From Caprella mutica (taxonomy: Eukaryota > Arthropoda > Malacostraca > Amphipoda > Caprellidae), in contig CANNZV010001630.1 in the NCBI GenBank assembly GCA_947561585.1, positions 20,409-84,408 of the forward strand: 64,000 bases of DNA, read 5' to 3'. Both the position numbers and the translations under genes were made by a program. Shown piece after piece: positions 35,301 through 43,199 of this stretch (position 1 is the first letter of the stretch; every line of letters starts with the position of its first letter). Under the pieces are notes generated by a model. The model saw only the letters and a list, made by a program, of their open reading frames with translations. It was not told the origin of the DNA and searched no databases.

Positions 35301-38300
35301 GGTATTGATGCAGATTTCCCTTTAGTTAATGTAGGTTCTCCTACTAGTTTGACTTGTGCCATTACAGAGGTAGAACTCAATGGGACAAACTCTTCTGGTG
35401 GGACAAATCTTTTATTTGAATGGCAAGATTCCAACGGAACAACTGTTGGCAATGATGCCATTGCCACGATAAATAATCCAGATACTTATACCCTTATTGT
35501 TACCAATCTGGATAATGATTGTGTAGCAGAAGAAACAATTATTATTCCTCAAGATATTGTTCCACCAGCTTCTGATGCAGGCAACAACCAAATTATAACT
35601 TGCGATGTTACCGAAGTGTTTTTGGATGGTTCTAATTCTACAACAGGAGGAAACTTGGGCTACGAATGGACAAATGATGGCGGAGTTGTTATAGGAAATA
35701 TATTAACTGTTCCTGTTTCTTCTCCTGGTACATATAGTTTGTTGGTGACCAACATGGATAATGGTTGTACCGATTTGTCAACGGTAGTCGTCGAACCCGA
35801 TGAAAATATTCCAACAGCAGTAAGCAATCTCGATGGAATTTTGACCTGTACGAACACCGAAATAAATTTGGATAATATAGGCTCTAGTACAGGAACTAGT
35901 TTTACCTATACATGGACAGATAATAATGGAAATATGCTAGGGCAAGAAGGTAGTATTATCGTAAGTAGCCCTGGTGTATACAATATGTTGGTAACCAATG
36001 AAGATAATGGTTGTACCAACGAAACTTCAATTCAAGTCGAGGAAAATACTGTTCTTCCTATATCGGAAGCGGGCGAGCCAGCTATTTTGACTTGTGCGAC
36101 CACTTCTGTTGCTTTAGATGGAAGTGCTTCTACAGCCAATAGCGGAAACTTTTCTTACGAGTGGTTCAACGAAAATAATATTAGTATAAGTGTTGCCGAG
36201 AGCAATATTGATGTCGAAGAATCTGGTATTTATACCCTTGTTATAACGGACATCGAAAATGGATGTACGGATACAGATATGGTAGAAGTGACCCCCGACG
36301 AAAATTTGCCTACTGCAATTGCTGGCGAACCTCAGACATTGACTTGTGTTTTTACCGAAACAATACTGGATGGAAATGCTTCTAGTGCTGCTACTGTAGG
36401 ATCGCTTGATTTCGAATGGCAATCTCCGAATGGCACATTACTAAGTGAAACAGCAAGTACTCCAATTACCGAACCAGGCGTTTATACCCTACTGGTAACG
36501 GATGATTCCAATGGTTGTTCTGCTGTTTCGACGGTAGAAATTTTACAAGATATTGCTAATCCAATTCCTGCAATTGCTAGTCCTGACTTATTGACGTGTA
36601 CGGTGGAGTCGGTTGTGTTGGATGCTTCTGCTTCCACAGGAATTGATGTTGTTTATGAATGGCAAAACAGCAATGGAGTCGTTGTAGGCAATACCGTTAC
36701 AACTTCGGTAGACGAAGCTGGAATGTATAGTCTTATTTTGACAGACAATAGCAATGGTTGTAGCGCAATGACTCAAACAGAAGTTATTCCTGATGCAAAT
36801 TTGCCGACAGCACTAGTACAAGTCGATGATATTTTGACTTGTATTGTTGAAGAAGTTACACTTTCTAATACAGGCTCAAGTGTAGGCGATAATTTCTCTT
36901 ATCAATGGCAATCTCCAACGGGGATCTTGCTTAGTACAGATGAATCTTTGACGGCTGATGCGCCAGGAATTTATACTCTTTTGGTTAGTGATAGTGAAAA
37001 CGGCTGTATTTCTGAAACGAGTATTGAAGTAGAATTAAACAATGCGCCTCCTCAGGCAATTATCGAAGATAATAATCCGCTTATGACTTGTGATGTAGAA
37101 AGTGTCCTGCTTAACGGTGCAGCTTCTACGCCTAGTGGCATGATCAGCTATGAATGGTTTAATAGTGGAGGTGTTTTGGTTTCTAATATGGCGAATCCTG
37201 AAGTAGAGAATGTCGATGTGTACTCGCTTATTGTTACCAATGTAATCAATGGTTGTACTCATGTTTCTTCTATCGAAGTGGCTCAAGATTTGAATGTTCC
37301 TATCGTCAATATTCCTACGCCAGATATTATCAATTGTTATAACCCGAGTGTGGATGTTTTATCGACGGGATCTTCAGCAGGTAATTTTACGTACGAATGG
37401 ACAAGTGCTGATGGAACATTGCTTTCTAATGAAGCAAGTATTTCGGTTGGCAGTTCGGGGGTTTATGAATTGACAATTATCAATAACTTGAATGGTTGTG
37501 ATAATACAAATTCAATACAAGTTAATATAGACCAGATTCCACCAGAGGCGGTAACTTCGGTAGAAGATATTTTGGATTGTGTGACTCCTTCTGTTTTGTT
37601 GAATAGCGAAGGCTCTTCAACAGGAAATCAATTTGCTTACGAATGGTCAGGAGCAGGATTATTATCAAGTGCTTCCACTCCCAATCCAGAAGTCAATATG
37701 GCAGGAATCTATAACTTGCAAATTACTAATACAGATAATGGTTGTACAACTACGAGTATGGTCGATGTAGACGAAAATACTGCTCAACCCAATGCAGGTT
37801 TAATCAGTGCTGCCGATCCTTCTTGTTTTGGTCTCATAGACGGAACTATTGGAGTAGATGCTATTGTCGGCGGAACGAGCCCTTATTTATACTCTTTCAA
37901 TGGTGGACCTTTGAGCCCTGAATTGGATTTCAATAATCTTCCTTCGGGTTCTTATACCTTAGAAGTAGAAGATGCTACAGGTTGTACTTGGGACACTTTA
38001 TTGAACTTAGTAGATCCTATACAAATTGATGTAGAATTGGGCCCTGACCTTACCGTACAATTAGGAGAATCAGTAGAAATAGATGCTTTGGTGAATGTCG
38101 ATACAGATGTCATTGATTGGGAAGGGACGGATAGCCTTTCTTGCATGAACTGTTTGACACAAAATCTAACTCCAACTCAAAGTGGACCTTATACTATTAC
38201 CGTTTTCGATGAAAACGGTTGCACAGATACGGACGAAATTTTCCTTCGAGTAGAAATTGTTCGGCCTGTTTATATTCCAAATGCCTTTTCGCCAGGCGAC

Positions 38301-38561
38301 GAAAATGGCATCAATGATACCTTTATTGTCTATAGCGGAGATTTGGCGGTAAAGGAAGTGCTCAATATGACAGTAGCCGATCGTTGGGGCGAAATTGTAT
38401 TTACCAATTCCAATTTCCAACCCAATGAACCGACCGAAGGATGGGATGGAGTTTTCAGAGGACAAGAAATGGATCCACAAGTGTTTGCTTGGTTTGCCGA
38501 AGTCGAATTTATTGACGGCAAAGTCATTTTATATAAAGGAGATGTAACCTTACTAAAGTAG
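32394..38561 (+). CDS. Giant secreted multi-Ig-repeat protein with T9SS type B sorting domain
   Basis: The 2055-residue protein starts at ATG 32394 with signal peptide MNRILQFISVFVLLSVNAIA, then Q; upstream in-frame TTG 32319 is not needed. Residues of roughly 20-170 form a unique Cys-rich beta domain. About 20 tandem Ig-like units of about 80 residues follow, each with a Cys in an LTC-type strand and another in an NGC(T) strand, so one disulfide per unit is likely. Next comes an SprB-like repeat (PSCFGLIDGTIGVDAIVGG). The end is a CHU_C gliding-motility-type domain (VYIPNAFSPGDENGINDTF, TVADRWGEIVFTN) that directs secretion by the type IX system. It is probably a cell-surface adhesin or motility-associated protein; calcium-type acidic residues are frequent. 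It is monocistronic. Confidence 0.92.
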   Translation: MNRILQFISVFVLLSVNAIAQNDCIPLGEDFCEDAAILSLCQLDGWMSNTNPPGVVYTPDVIGDGWCGGNFTIENNQWLGFIADETQLTINVDISDCEANAGVQLACYAQGEGTSCIGTQLSCLGFQSGENVNFNFNIFGLIPGDTYILMIDGFAGDGCPFTFNIEVGTNNPVIAQANPLSVCPGIPNAAALNGLGSAFGPGVVYIWETQDGNIVSGANTLFPIIDQPGEYTLTVIDNTSCCINSTSVLVEENTEYPDAVANVDGIISCTNDEVTLSATGSSGAANDNNFFYQWYGPDGNDIALGYELDGISEPGTYSLQVLNAETGCLSETTVEVPFDTISPTVAPSADGIIGCINTSLTIDGNGSSGVDYLWSGPGGFTDVVASPTISVGGEYMVTVVGDNGCTNSASIDIPVDTLPPNISVQGASINCINTLATISAASTDDNITFEWNAGTGAEIEVATAAEYTVVATGENGCTATATALVEEDTTPPSATAGVDGQLNCTITELVLDGSSMETNVSFEWISPSGTLLNEEDPTVSEAGVYNLTVTNENNGCTGTASIPVSEDMTPPDIITAVDDVLDCTIEVVNLSGTTLVDNPIFEWIGPNGFAADIANPTTENPGDYTLTVTGENGCTSTSTINVEQDNTDPIADAGPDGIITCTATEAAIDGSASSTGSDFSYQWINAGGVELSTELNTEVSSTGTFTLVVTNTSNGCTASDEVAIDADEDLPISDAGLPQLIDCINNEVTLDGSTSSASPTITYQWLDATGNSLGTMSTLETDMAGIYTLLVMDSSNGCDAQSQVEVSNNTVDPIALIAQPETITCITPNVSIDGSTSTGMGTLQYLWTDEDGNMLSTLASFESDEAGVYNLLITDNENACTATEQITVLEDTVLPQANAGDPATITCIETQVALNGSTSQGENLIYEWTDGTGTIVSTEASTMTDNQGDYNLLVTNTVNGCTDSDQVTIGIDADFPLVNVGSPTSLTCAITEVELNGTNSSGGTNLLFEWQDSNGTTVGNDAIATINNPDTYTLIVTNLDNDCVAEETIIIPQDIVPPASDAGNNQIITCDVTEVFLDGSNSTTGGNLGYEWTNDGGVVIGNILTVPVSSPGTYSLLVTNMDNGCTDLSTVVVEPDENIPTAVSNLDGILTCTNTEINLDNIGSSTGTSFTYTWTDNNGNMLGQEGSIIVSSPGVYNMLVTNEDNGCTNETSIQVEENTVLPISEAGEPAILTCATTSVALDGSASTANSGNFSYEWFNENNISISVAESNIDVEESGIYTLVITDIENGCTDTDMVEVTPDENLPTAIAGEPQTLTCVFTETILDGNASSAATVGSLDFEWQSPNGTLLSETASTPITEPGVYTLLVTDDSNGCSAVSTVEILQDIANPIPAIASPDLLTCTVESVVLDASASTGIDVVYEWQNSNGVVVGNTVTTSVDEAGMYSLILTDNSNGCSAMTQTEVIPDANLPTALVQVDDILTCIVEEVTLSNTGSSVGDNFSYQWQSPTGILLSTDESLTADAPGIYTLLVSDSENGCISETSIEVELNNAPPQAIIEDNNPLMTCDVESVLLNGAASTPSGMISYEWFNSGGVLVSNMANPEVENVDVYSLIVTNVINGCTHVSSIEVAQDLNVPIVNIPTPDIINCYNPSVDVLSTGSSAGNFTYEWTSADGTLLSNEASISVGSSGVYELTIINNLNGCDNTNSIQVNIDQIPPEAVTSVEDILDCVTPSVLLNSEGSSTGNQFAYEWSGAGLLSSASTPNPEVNMAGIYNLQITNTDNGCTTTSMVDVDENTAQPNAGLISAADPSCFGLIDGTIGVDAIVGGTSPYLYSFNGGPLSPELDFNNLPSGSYTLEVEDATGCTWDTLLNLVDPIQIDVELGPDLTVQLGESVEIDALVNVDTDVIDWEGTDSLSCMNCLTQNLTPTQSGPYTITVFDENGCTDTDEIFLRVEIVRPVYIPNAFSPGDENGINDTFIVYSGDLAVKEVLNMTVADRWGEIVFTNSNFQPNEPTEGWDGVFRGQEMDPQVFAWFAEVEFIDGKVILYKGDVTLLK
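32910..37790 (+). repeat. About 20 tandem Ig-like coding repeats (about 240-250 bp each)
   Basis: The unit pattern is (L/P)P-x-A-x-AG-x4-LTC-x-x-T-x-V-x-LDG-x-(S/T)SS-x(5-8)-YEW-x(15-20)-G-x-YTL-x-VTN-x-x-NGCT-x(5)-V-x-V-x-x-D. Units are diverged at DNA level (no exact long repeats), so the array is old and stable in assembly. Loops between strands vary most. Confidence 0.85.
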
Positions 38562-38573
38562 CGCATGCTTCAC

Positions 38574-38740
38574 GCCTACCGCGTGCAGGTAGCTTGCACA
38601 GATACTCGTCGTTTTGTTCGGCTTCTAAGCTGAACAAAATTAACGAGATAAAGCTTCCAAGCTTTGGGTAGCCATATTGAAGCTTGGAAGCTTCTTTATC
38701 ATATTGCTTTTGAAGCTAGGAAGCTTCAAAGAACGAGTAT
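38574..38740. repeat. Nested inverted-repeat array between convergent genes
   Basis: An outer pair ATACTCGT (38602-38609) / ACGAGTAT (38733-38740) encloses three hairpins. These are TTTTGTTCGGCTT / AAGCTGAACAAAA (38612-38639, one G-U on the plus strand), GATAAAGCTTCC... / ...GGAAGCTTCTTTATC (38646-38700), and TGAAGCT-AGGA-AGCTTCA (38711-38728). The left flank has CTACC/GGTAG in a GCGTGC-containing palindrome. It probably terminates both the giant gene and the gene at 38744, but it is far more elaborate than other terminators here. Confidence 0.7.
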
Positions 38741-38743
38741 ATT

Positions 38744-39457
38744 TTATTCAACTGTAAATAAATATCCAAATTCATCCTTTGAATTATAAAAACTATAATG
38801 TCCCTTTCTTAAAGGATTATTGGGTTCAAAAACATATACTTCTTCTGATATTCGCCTAAAAGATGTGTGTATTGGTTCTCCAAAAGCTAATAATGTTTCT
38901 GAATATTTATTTGAACTAAGACTATCAAATAAAATATATTGACCTTCTTTTGGGAGTTCAGGTGAATAAAGGTAGAAACTAGGACTTGACTTGAATTTTG
39001 GAAGGTCTTTTTTACTTAAATTTTCTGTTCCGAGGTATCCTTTCTCCTTTTCAGGAAAGGTACCATCGCAATAGCATATTATTTTAAATCCATCAACCTT
39101 TAAATAGGTCTTTTTATCATAAAGTCCATAATTTTCGAAGGGTTTAAAATTGAAATTAGTCTCAGATGAAATTGGGTTTAGCCAAAAATAAATCCCAAAG
39201 CAAAATGCAGCTATTGTAATAAATCCGTACACATGATTATGATGCTTTTCCCACCAAGATGGTAAAAACTTTTTATAAATCTCCTCTGAATAATTTAATT
39301 TTAAGTAATTAACTAATTCAGATTTCGACTTCTTTGCAGAATTGGAGACACCAACTTTTTTTGCTACTAGTTCTAATTCACTTTTCGATTTGTTGTTTAG
39401 GAATGAATTTAACTTCTTAATATCAACTTTTAATTTCTTGTGTTTTTTGGTAGACAT
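38744..39457 (-). CDS. Hypothetical membrane protein with SAP/HeH-like N-terminus
   Basis: Start ATG 39457 (MSTKKHKKLKVD) is preferred over 39520. Residues of about 15-60 contain a duplicated SKSELELVAKKVGVSNSAKK / SKSELVNYLK helix-extension-helix motif as in SAP or Rho-N-like nucleic-acid-binding domains. A membrane helix (about 77-97, VYGFITIAAFCFGIYFWLNP) and a C-terminal domain of about 140 residues without recognised family follow. The combination of a putative nucleic-acid-binding head with a membrane anchor is unusual. Role unknown. Confidence 0.65.
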   Translation of the reverse strand: MSTKKHKKLKVDIKKLNSFLNNKSKSELELVAKKVGVSNSAKKSKSELVNYLKLNYSEEIYKKFLPSWWEKHHNHVYGFITIAAFCFGIYFWLNPISSETNFNFKPFENYGLYDKKTYLKVDGFKIICYCDGTFPEKEKGYLGTENLSKKDLPKFKSSPSFYLYSPELPKEGQYILFDSLSSNKYSETLLAFGEPIHTSFRRISEEVYVFEPNNPLRKGHYSFYNSKDEFGYLFTVE

Positions 39458-39543
39458 GATAAAACTGTTATCATTTGTTTTATCTGTTAGGTAGTACATT
39501 TGCACTACCTTTACATTCAAATTGTATTTTCAGTAGTGAAACC

Positions 39544-42500
39544 CTAGCCCAAACGCACCTCAATATTCAAAGCAATATCTTCCGCCAATTCTATTTGTTC
39601 ACCACTAGCTAAGCCTTCTTCTTTTTTCAAAGAAAGAGCCAATGTTTCGCTACAGATATAGTCATTAAACGAAGCCAAAGCTGCTTCGATAGAAGGGTGG
39701 CTTTCGATTTTGACATTGATTTTATCGGTTACATTAAAGTCTTTATCCTTACGGATATTTTGGATGCGATTGACCAACTCTCTTGCCATACCTTCGGCAC
39801 GCAATTCGTCAGAAATAGTGATGTCCAAAGCAACCGCCAAAGGGCCATCATTGGCAACCAACAAACCAGGAATATCTTCTGCACTGATTTCAAAATCCTC
39901 TAAAGTCAATTCGTGCGTGGTATCTCCAACCAACAAATCATATTTGCCTGTCTTTTCGATGGCAACAATATCTTTTTGCGTCATGCCATTGATAGCTTGC
40001 GAAGCAGCTTTCATATCTTTACCCAAACGACGACCTAAAGTTTTGAAATTAGGTTTGATTTTCTTTTTGATAACGCCCGAAGCATCCGTCAAATATTCAA
40101 TTTCTTTGACATTGACTTCCGCCAAAACCAAATCTTTTATACCATCAACTTGTTCGATAAAACTTGTATCCAATACAGGCAACAAGATTTTTTGCAAAGG
40201 CTGACGTACTTTGATGTTTTCCTTTTTTCGTAAAGAAAGCACCAAAGAAGAAATACGTTGTGCATAATCCATTCTTTGCTCCAAATCCTTGTCGATTGCT
40301 TTTTCATTAGAAGTCGGAAAGTCCGCCAAGTGAACCGATTGTTGCAATTCTTTTTGACTTGCCTCATTCAAGTTGCGATACATCCAATCTGCAAAGAAAG
40401 GCGCAATTGGAGCCATCAACTTCGTGATGGTTTCCAAACAAGTATAAAGCGTCTGGTAAGCAGCAATTTTGTCGGTCGAATAAGACCCTTTCCAGAAACG
40501 GCGACGACACAAACGCACATACCAATTACTCAAATGTTGGTCTACAAAAGTCTGTATTTTTCGAGCAGCATTGGTTGCTTCATAATCCGCATAATCTTCA
40601 TTTACTTCTTTGATAAGGGTATTCAACAAGGAAATAATCCAACGGTCAATTTCTGTTCGTTCCTCCAGAAATAAATCCACCTCTTTGTACAAAAATTGGT
40701 CGATATTAGCGTAAAGCGAAAAGAAAGAATAAGTATTATATAGTGTCCCAAAAAACTTGCGACGTACTTCTTCGATTCCTGTTATATCAAATTTGAGATT
40801 GTCCCAAGGTTGTGCATTCGAAATCATATACCAACGAGTCGCATCTGCGCCATAAGTTGCTATCGTCTCGAAAGGCTCAACGGCATTGCCTTTACTTTTG
40901 GACATTTTTTGCCCTTTTTTGTCTTGTACCAATCCATTGGAAACGACATTTTTATAAGCAACTTTGTCATAAGCCATCACAGCGATAGCGTGTAAAGTAA
41001 AAAACCAACCACGAGTTTGATCTACACCTTCGGCTATAAAATCCGCAGGAAAATTTCGTTCAAATTTTTCTTTATTCTCAAACGGATAATGCCATTGTGC
41101 ATAAGGCATCGAACCCGAATCAAACCAAACATCAATCAAATCCAACTCACGCTTCATAACTTCGCCTTCGTCACTGACCAGAACAATGTCGTCGATATAA
41201 GGTCGGTGCAAGTCCTTTGGTACATTTTGATTTTTGCCCAAAGCAGTATTTGCTTTAGCTATTTCAGTTTGTAATTGTTCGATAGAACCAATACAAATTT
41301 CTTTTGTGCCATCTTCATTTCTCCAAATCGGCAAAGGTATTCCCCAATAACGAGAACGAGATAAATTCCAATCTTGGAGGTTTTCGAGCCAATTCCCAAA
41401 ACGCTTTTCACCGGTATGTTTCGGTTTCCAATTGATGGTTTTGTTGAGTTCGACCATACGATCTTTCATTGCGGTAGAACGCACAAACCAAGAATCTAAT
41501 GGATAGTATAAAATTGGCTTATCTGTTCGCCAACAATGTGGATAATTATGCACATATTTTTCTACTTTGAAAGCCTTATTCTCTGTTTTTAGTTTTATTG
41601 CTAGGAGAACATCTGTTGATTTATCGGGAGCTTTGCCATCGGCATAATATTCATTTTTGACGTATTTGCCTCCAAATTCACCCATTTCTGGACGAAAACG
41701 ACCTTGTAAATCCACCAAAGGAACGAGGTTGTCGTTTTCATCCTTAACCAATAATGGTGGAACGGCAGGTTTTGCCAATTTGGCAACCATGGCATCATCT
41801 GCACCAAAAGTAGGGGCAGTATGTACGATTCCTGTTCCGTCTTCGGTTGTTACAAAAGCACCCGAAATGACACGAAAAGCATTTTCTGGATTGTCATTTG
41901 GTAAAGCGTAGGGCAATAGTTGTTCGTATTTGATACCAATCAAATCCGCACCTTTGAATTCCTTTAATATAGTGTAAGGGATGTTCCCTGCCTTGCCGGC
42001 AGGCAGGTTGTCTTCTTTTTTGTAAGAAGCCAATTCATTGGTTTCTTCTGCTAATTTATATTTACCACTAAACTGTTTGCCTACTAAGGCTTTCGCCAGA
42101 ACAAGTTTGACAGGTTCGAAAGTATATTGATTGTAGGTTTGCACCAAAACATAATCAATCTTAGGGCCAACGGTCAAAGCCGTATTGGAAGGTAAAGTCC
42201 AAGGAGTTGTCGTCCAAGCTAGGAAATGAACAGTTCCTTCATCTGCTAAAAAGTCAGGCAAAGTTTCCGTTTTTGCTTTGAACTGCGCAACAACTGTGGT
42301 ATCGCTTACGTCTTTGTATGCGCCAGGCATATTCAACTCATGCGAGCTCAATCCCGTTCCCGCCTTTGGCGAGTAAGGTTGAATCGTATAACCTTTATAC
42401 AATAATTTTTTATCGTACAAACGCTTGAGTAAATACCAAACTGATTCGATATAATCGTTTTCGAAAGTGATATAAGGCTTTTCCAAATCGACCCAATAGC

Positions 42501-42951
42501 CCATTTTTCGAGTTATATCGTCCCACATATTTTTGTAGCGCATCACGGTTTCCTTACAAGCTTTGTTGTAATCATCAACCGATATTTTTTTACCAATATC
42601 CTCTTTGGTAATGCCCAATTCCTTTTCGACACTCAATTCAATCGGCAAGCCATGCGTATCCCAACCACCTTTTCGCTCGACTCTTTGCCCCGACATAGAA
42701 TGGTAACGGCAAAATAAATCTTTGACCGTACGAGCCATCACGTGATGAATACCAGGTTTTCCGTTGGCAGAAGGAGGCCCTTCGTAAAATACGTAACTAT
42801 TGTCTTCGTCTCGTTGGTCAACACTTTTTTCAAAAATCTTTTCGGCTTCCCAAAATTTCAAAATTTCTTTATCAACCTCGGGGAGATTTAACGATTTATA
42901 TTCTTTGTATCTCGATTCGTCTTTTACTAAATTGTCTTTTAATGAGGACAC
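39544..42951 (-). CDS. ileS: Isoleucyl-tRNA synthetase
   Basis: A 1135-residue class I synthetase charging tRNA-Ile. The nucleotide-binding HIGH region is GPPSANGKPGIHHVMARTVKD, the form usual in Bacteroidota. The CP1 editing domain contains WTTTPWTLPSNTA and GTGIVHTAPTFGADD. The KMSKS loop is KGQKMSKSKGNAVEPF. An anticodon-binding domain and a long C-terminus follow. The start is GTG at 42951, with no better ATG nearby. Within the editing domain a seven-residue insert LPAGKAG comes from a 21-bp palindromic element (41987-42007) that keeps the frame. It is a single gene; a TAATTTTG box lies about 75 bp upstream. Confidence 0.96.
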   Translation of the reverse strand: MSSLKDNLVKDESRYKEYKSLNLPEVDKEILKFWEAEKIFEKSVDQRDEDNSYVFYEGPPSANGKPGIHHVMARTVKDLFCRYHSMSGQRVERKGGWDTHGLPIELSVEKELGITKEDIGKKISVDDYNKACKETVMRYKNMWDDITRKMGYWVDLEKPYITFENDYIESVWYLLKRLYDKKLLYKGYTIQPYSPKAGTGLSSHELNMPGAYKDVSDTTVVAQFKAKTETLPDFLADEGTVHFLAWTTTPWTLPSNTALTVGPKIDYVLVQTYNQYTFEPVKLVLAKALVGKQFSGKYKLAEETNELASYKKEDNLPAGKAGNIPYTILKEFKGADLIGIKYEQLLPYALPNDNPENAFRVISGAFVTTEDGTGIVHTAPTFGADDAMVAKLAKPAVPPLLVKDENDNLVPLVDLQGRFRPEMGEFGGKYVKNEYYADGKAPDKSTDVLLAIKLKTENKAFKVEKYVHNYPHCWRTDKPILYYPLDSWFVRSTAMKDRMVELNKTINWKPKHTGEKRFGNWLENLQDWNLSRSRYWGIPLPIWRNEDGTKEICIGSIEQLQTEIAKANTALGKNQNVPKDLHRPYIDDIVLVSDEGEVMKRELDLIDVWFDSGSMPYAQWHYPFENKEKFERNFPADFIAEGVDQTRGWFFTLHAIAVMAYDKVAYKNVVSNGLVQDKKGQKMSKSKGNAVEPFETIATYGADATRWYMISNAQPWDNLKFDITGIEEVRRKFFGTLYNTYSFFSLYANIDQFLYKEVDLFLEERTEIDRWIISLLNTLIKEVNEDYADYEATNAARKIQTFVDQHLSNWYVRLCRRRFWKGSYSTDKIAAYQTLYTCLETITKLMAPIAPFFADWMYRNLNEASQKELQQSVHLADFPTSNEKAIDKDLEQRMDYAQRISSLVLSLRKKENIKVRQPLQKILLPVLDTSFIEQVDGIKDLVLAEVNVKEIEYLTDASGVIKKKIKPNFKTLGRRLGKDMKAASQAINGMTQKDIVAIEKTGKYDLLVGDTTHELTLEDFEISAEDIPGLLVANDGPLAVALDITISDELRAEGMARELVNRIQNIRKDKDFNVTDKINVKIESHPSIEAALASFNDYICSETLALSLKKEEGLASGEQIELAEDIALNIEVRLG
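41987..42007. repeat. 21-bp palindromic insertion in ileS encoding LPAGKAG
   Basis: CCTGCCTTGCCGGCAGGCAG followed by G is almost its own reverse complement. It is GC-rich in an AT-rich gene and adds exactly seven codons. I recall the same peptide string, PAGKAG, as a widespread in-frame repeat insertion in Bacteroidota and candidate-phyla genomes. The left flank of the array at 38574 has a related look. Confidence 0.6.
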
Positions 42952-43024
42952 AGTATATTTATTTTGATTGGTTTATTGCGCTTAAAGACAATAAACCTAT
43001 GATGAATATTTTTATTTTAGCGTG

Positions 43025-43032
43025 CAAAATTA
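43025..43032 (-). promoter_or_regulatory. -7 element of ileS
   Basis: TAATTTTG on the minus strand fits TAnnTTTG, 74 bp before the GTG start. No -33 box is evident. Confidence 0.35.
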
Positions 43033-43148
43033 ATGAATTGTTGCTAGAAATTCAGATTTATGTAGAGGTTTAGGTCTGAACCAAATTTTAGTTTCCAAAA
43101 ATAATAAAATTCGTTTCCTAAATACATTAATATTTGCAAGTCAAAACA

Positions 43149-43156
43149 TATCTTTG
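43149..43156 (+). promoter_or_regulatory. -7 element of carB
   Basis: TATCTTTG lies 43 bp before the carB ATG, giving a leader of about 37 nt. No well-spaced -33 box is evident. Confidence 0.5.
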
Positions 43157-43199
43157 CGTGCAAATTTGAAGGAAATTATATCAATCCAAAATTTGCAAC

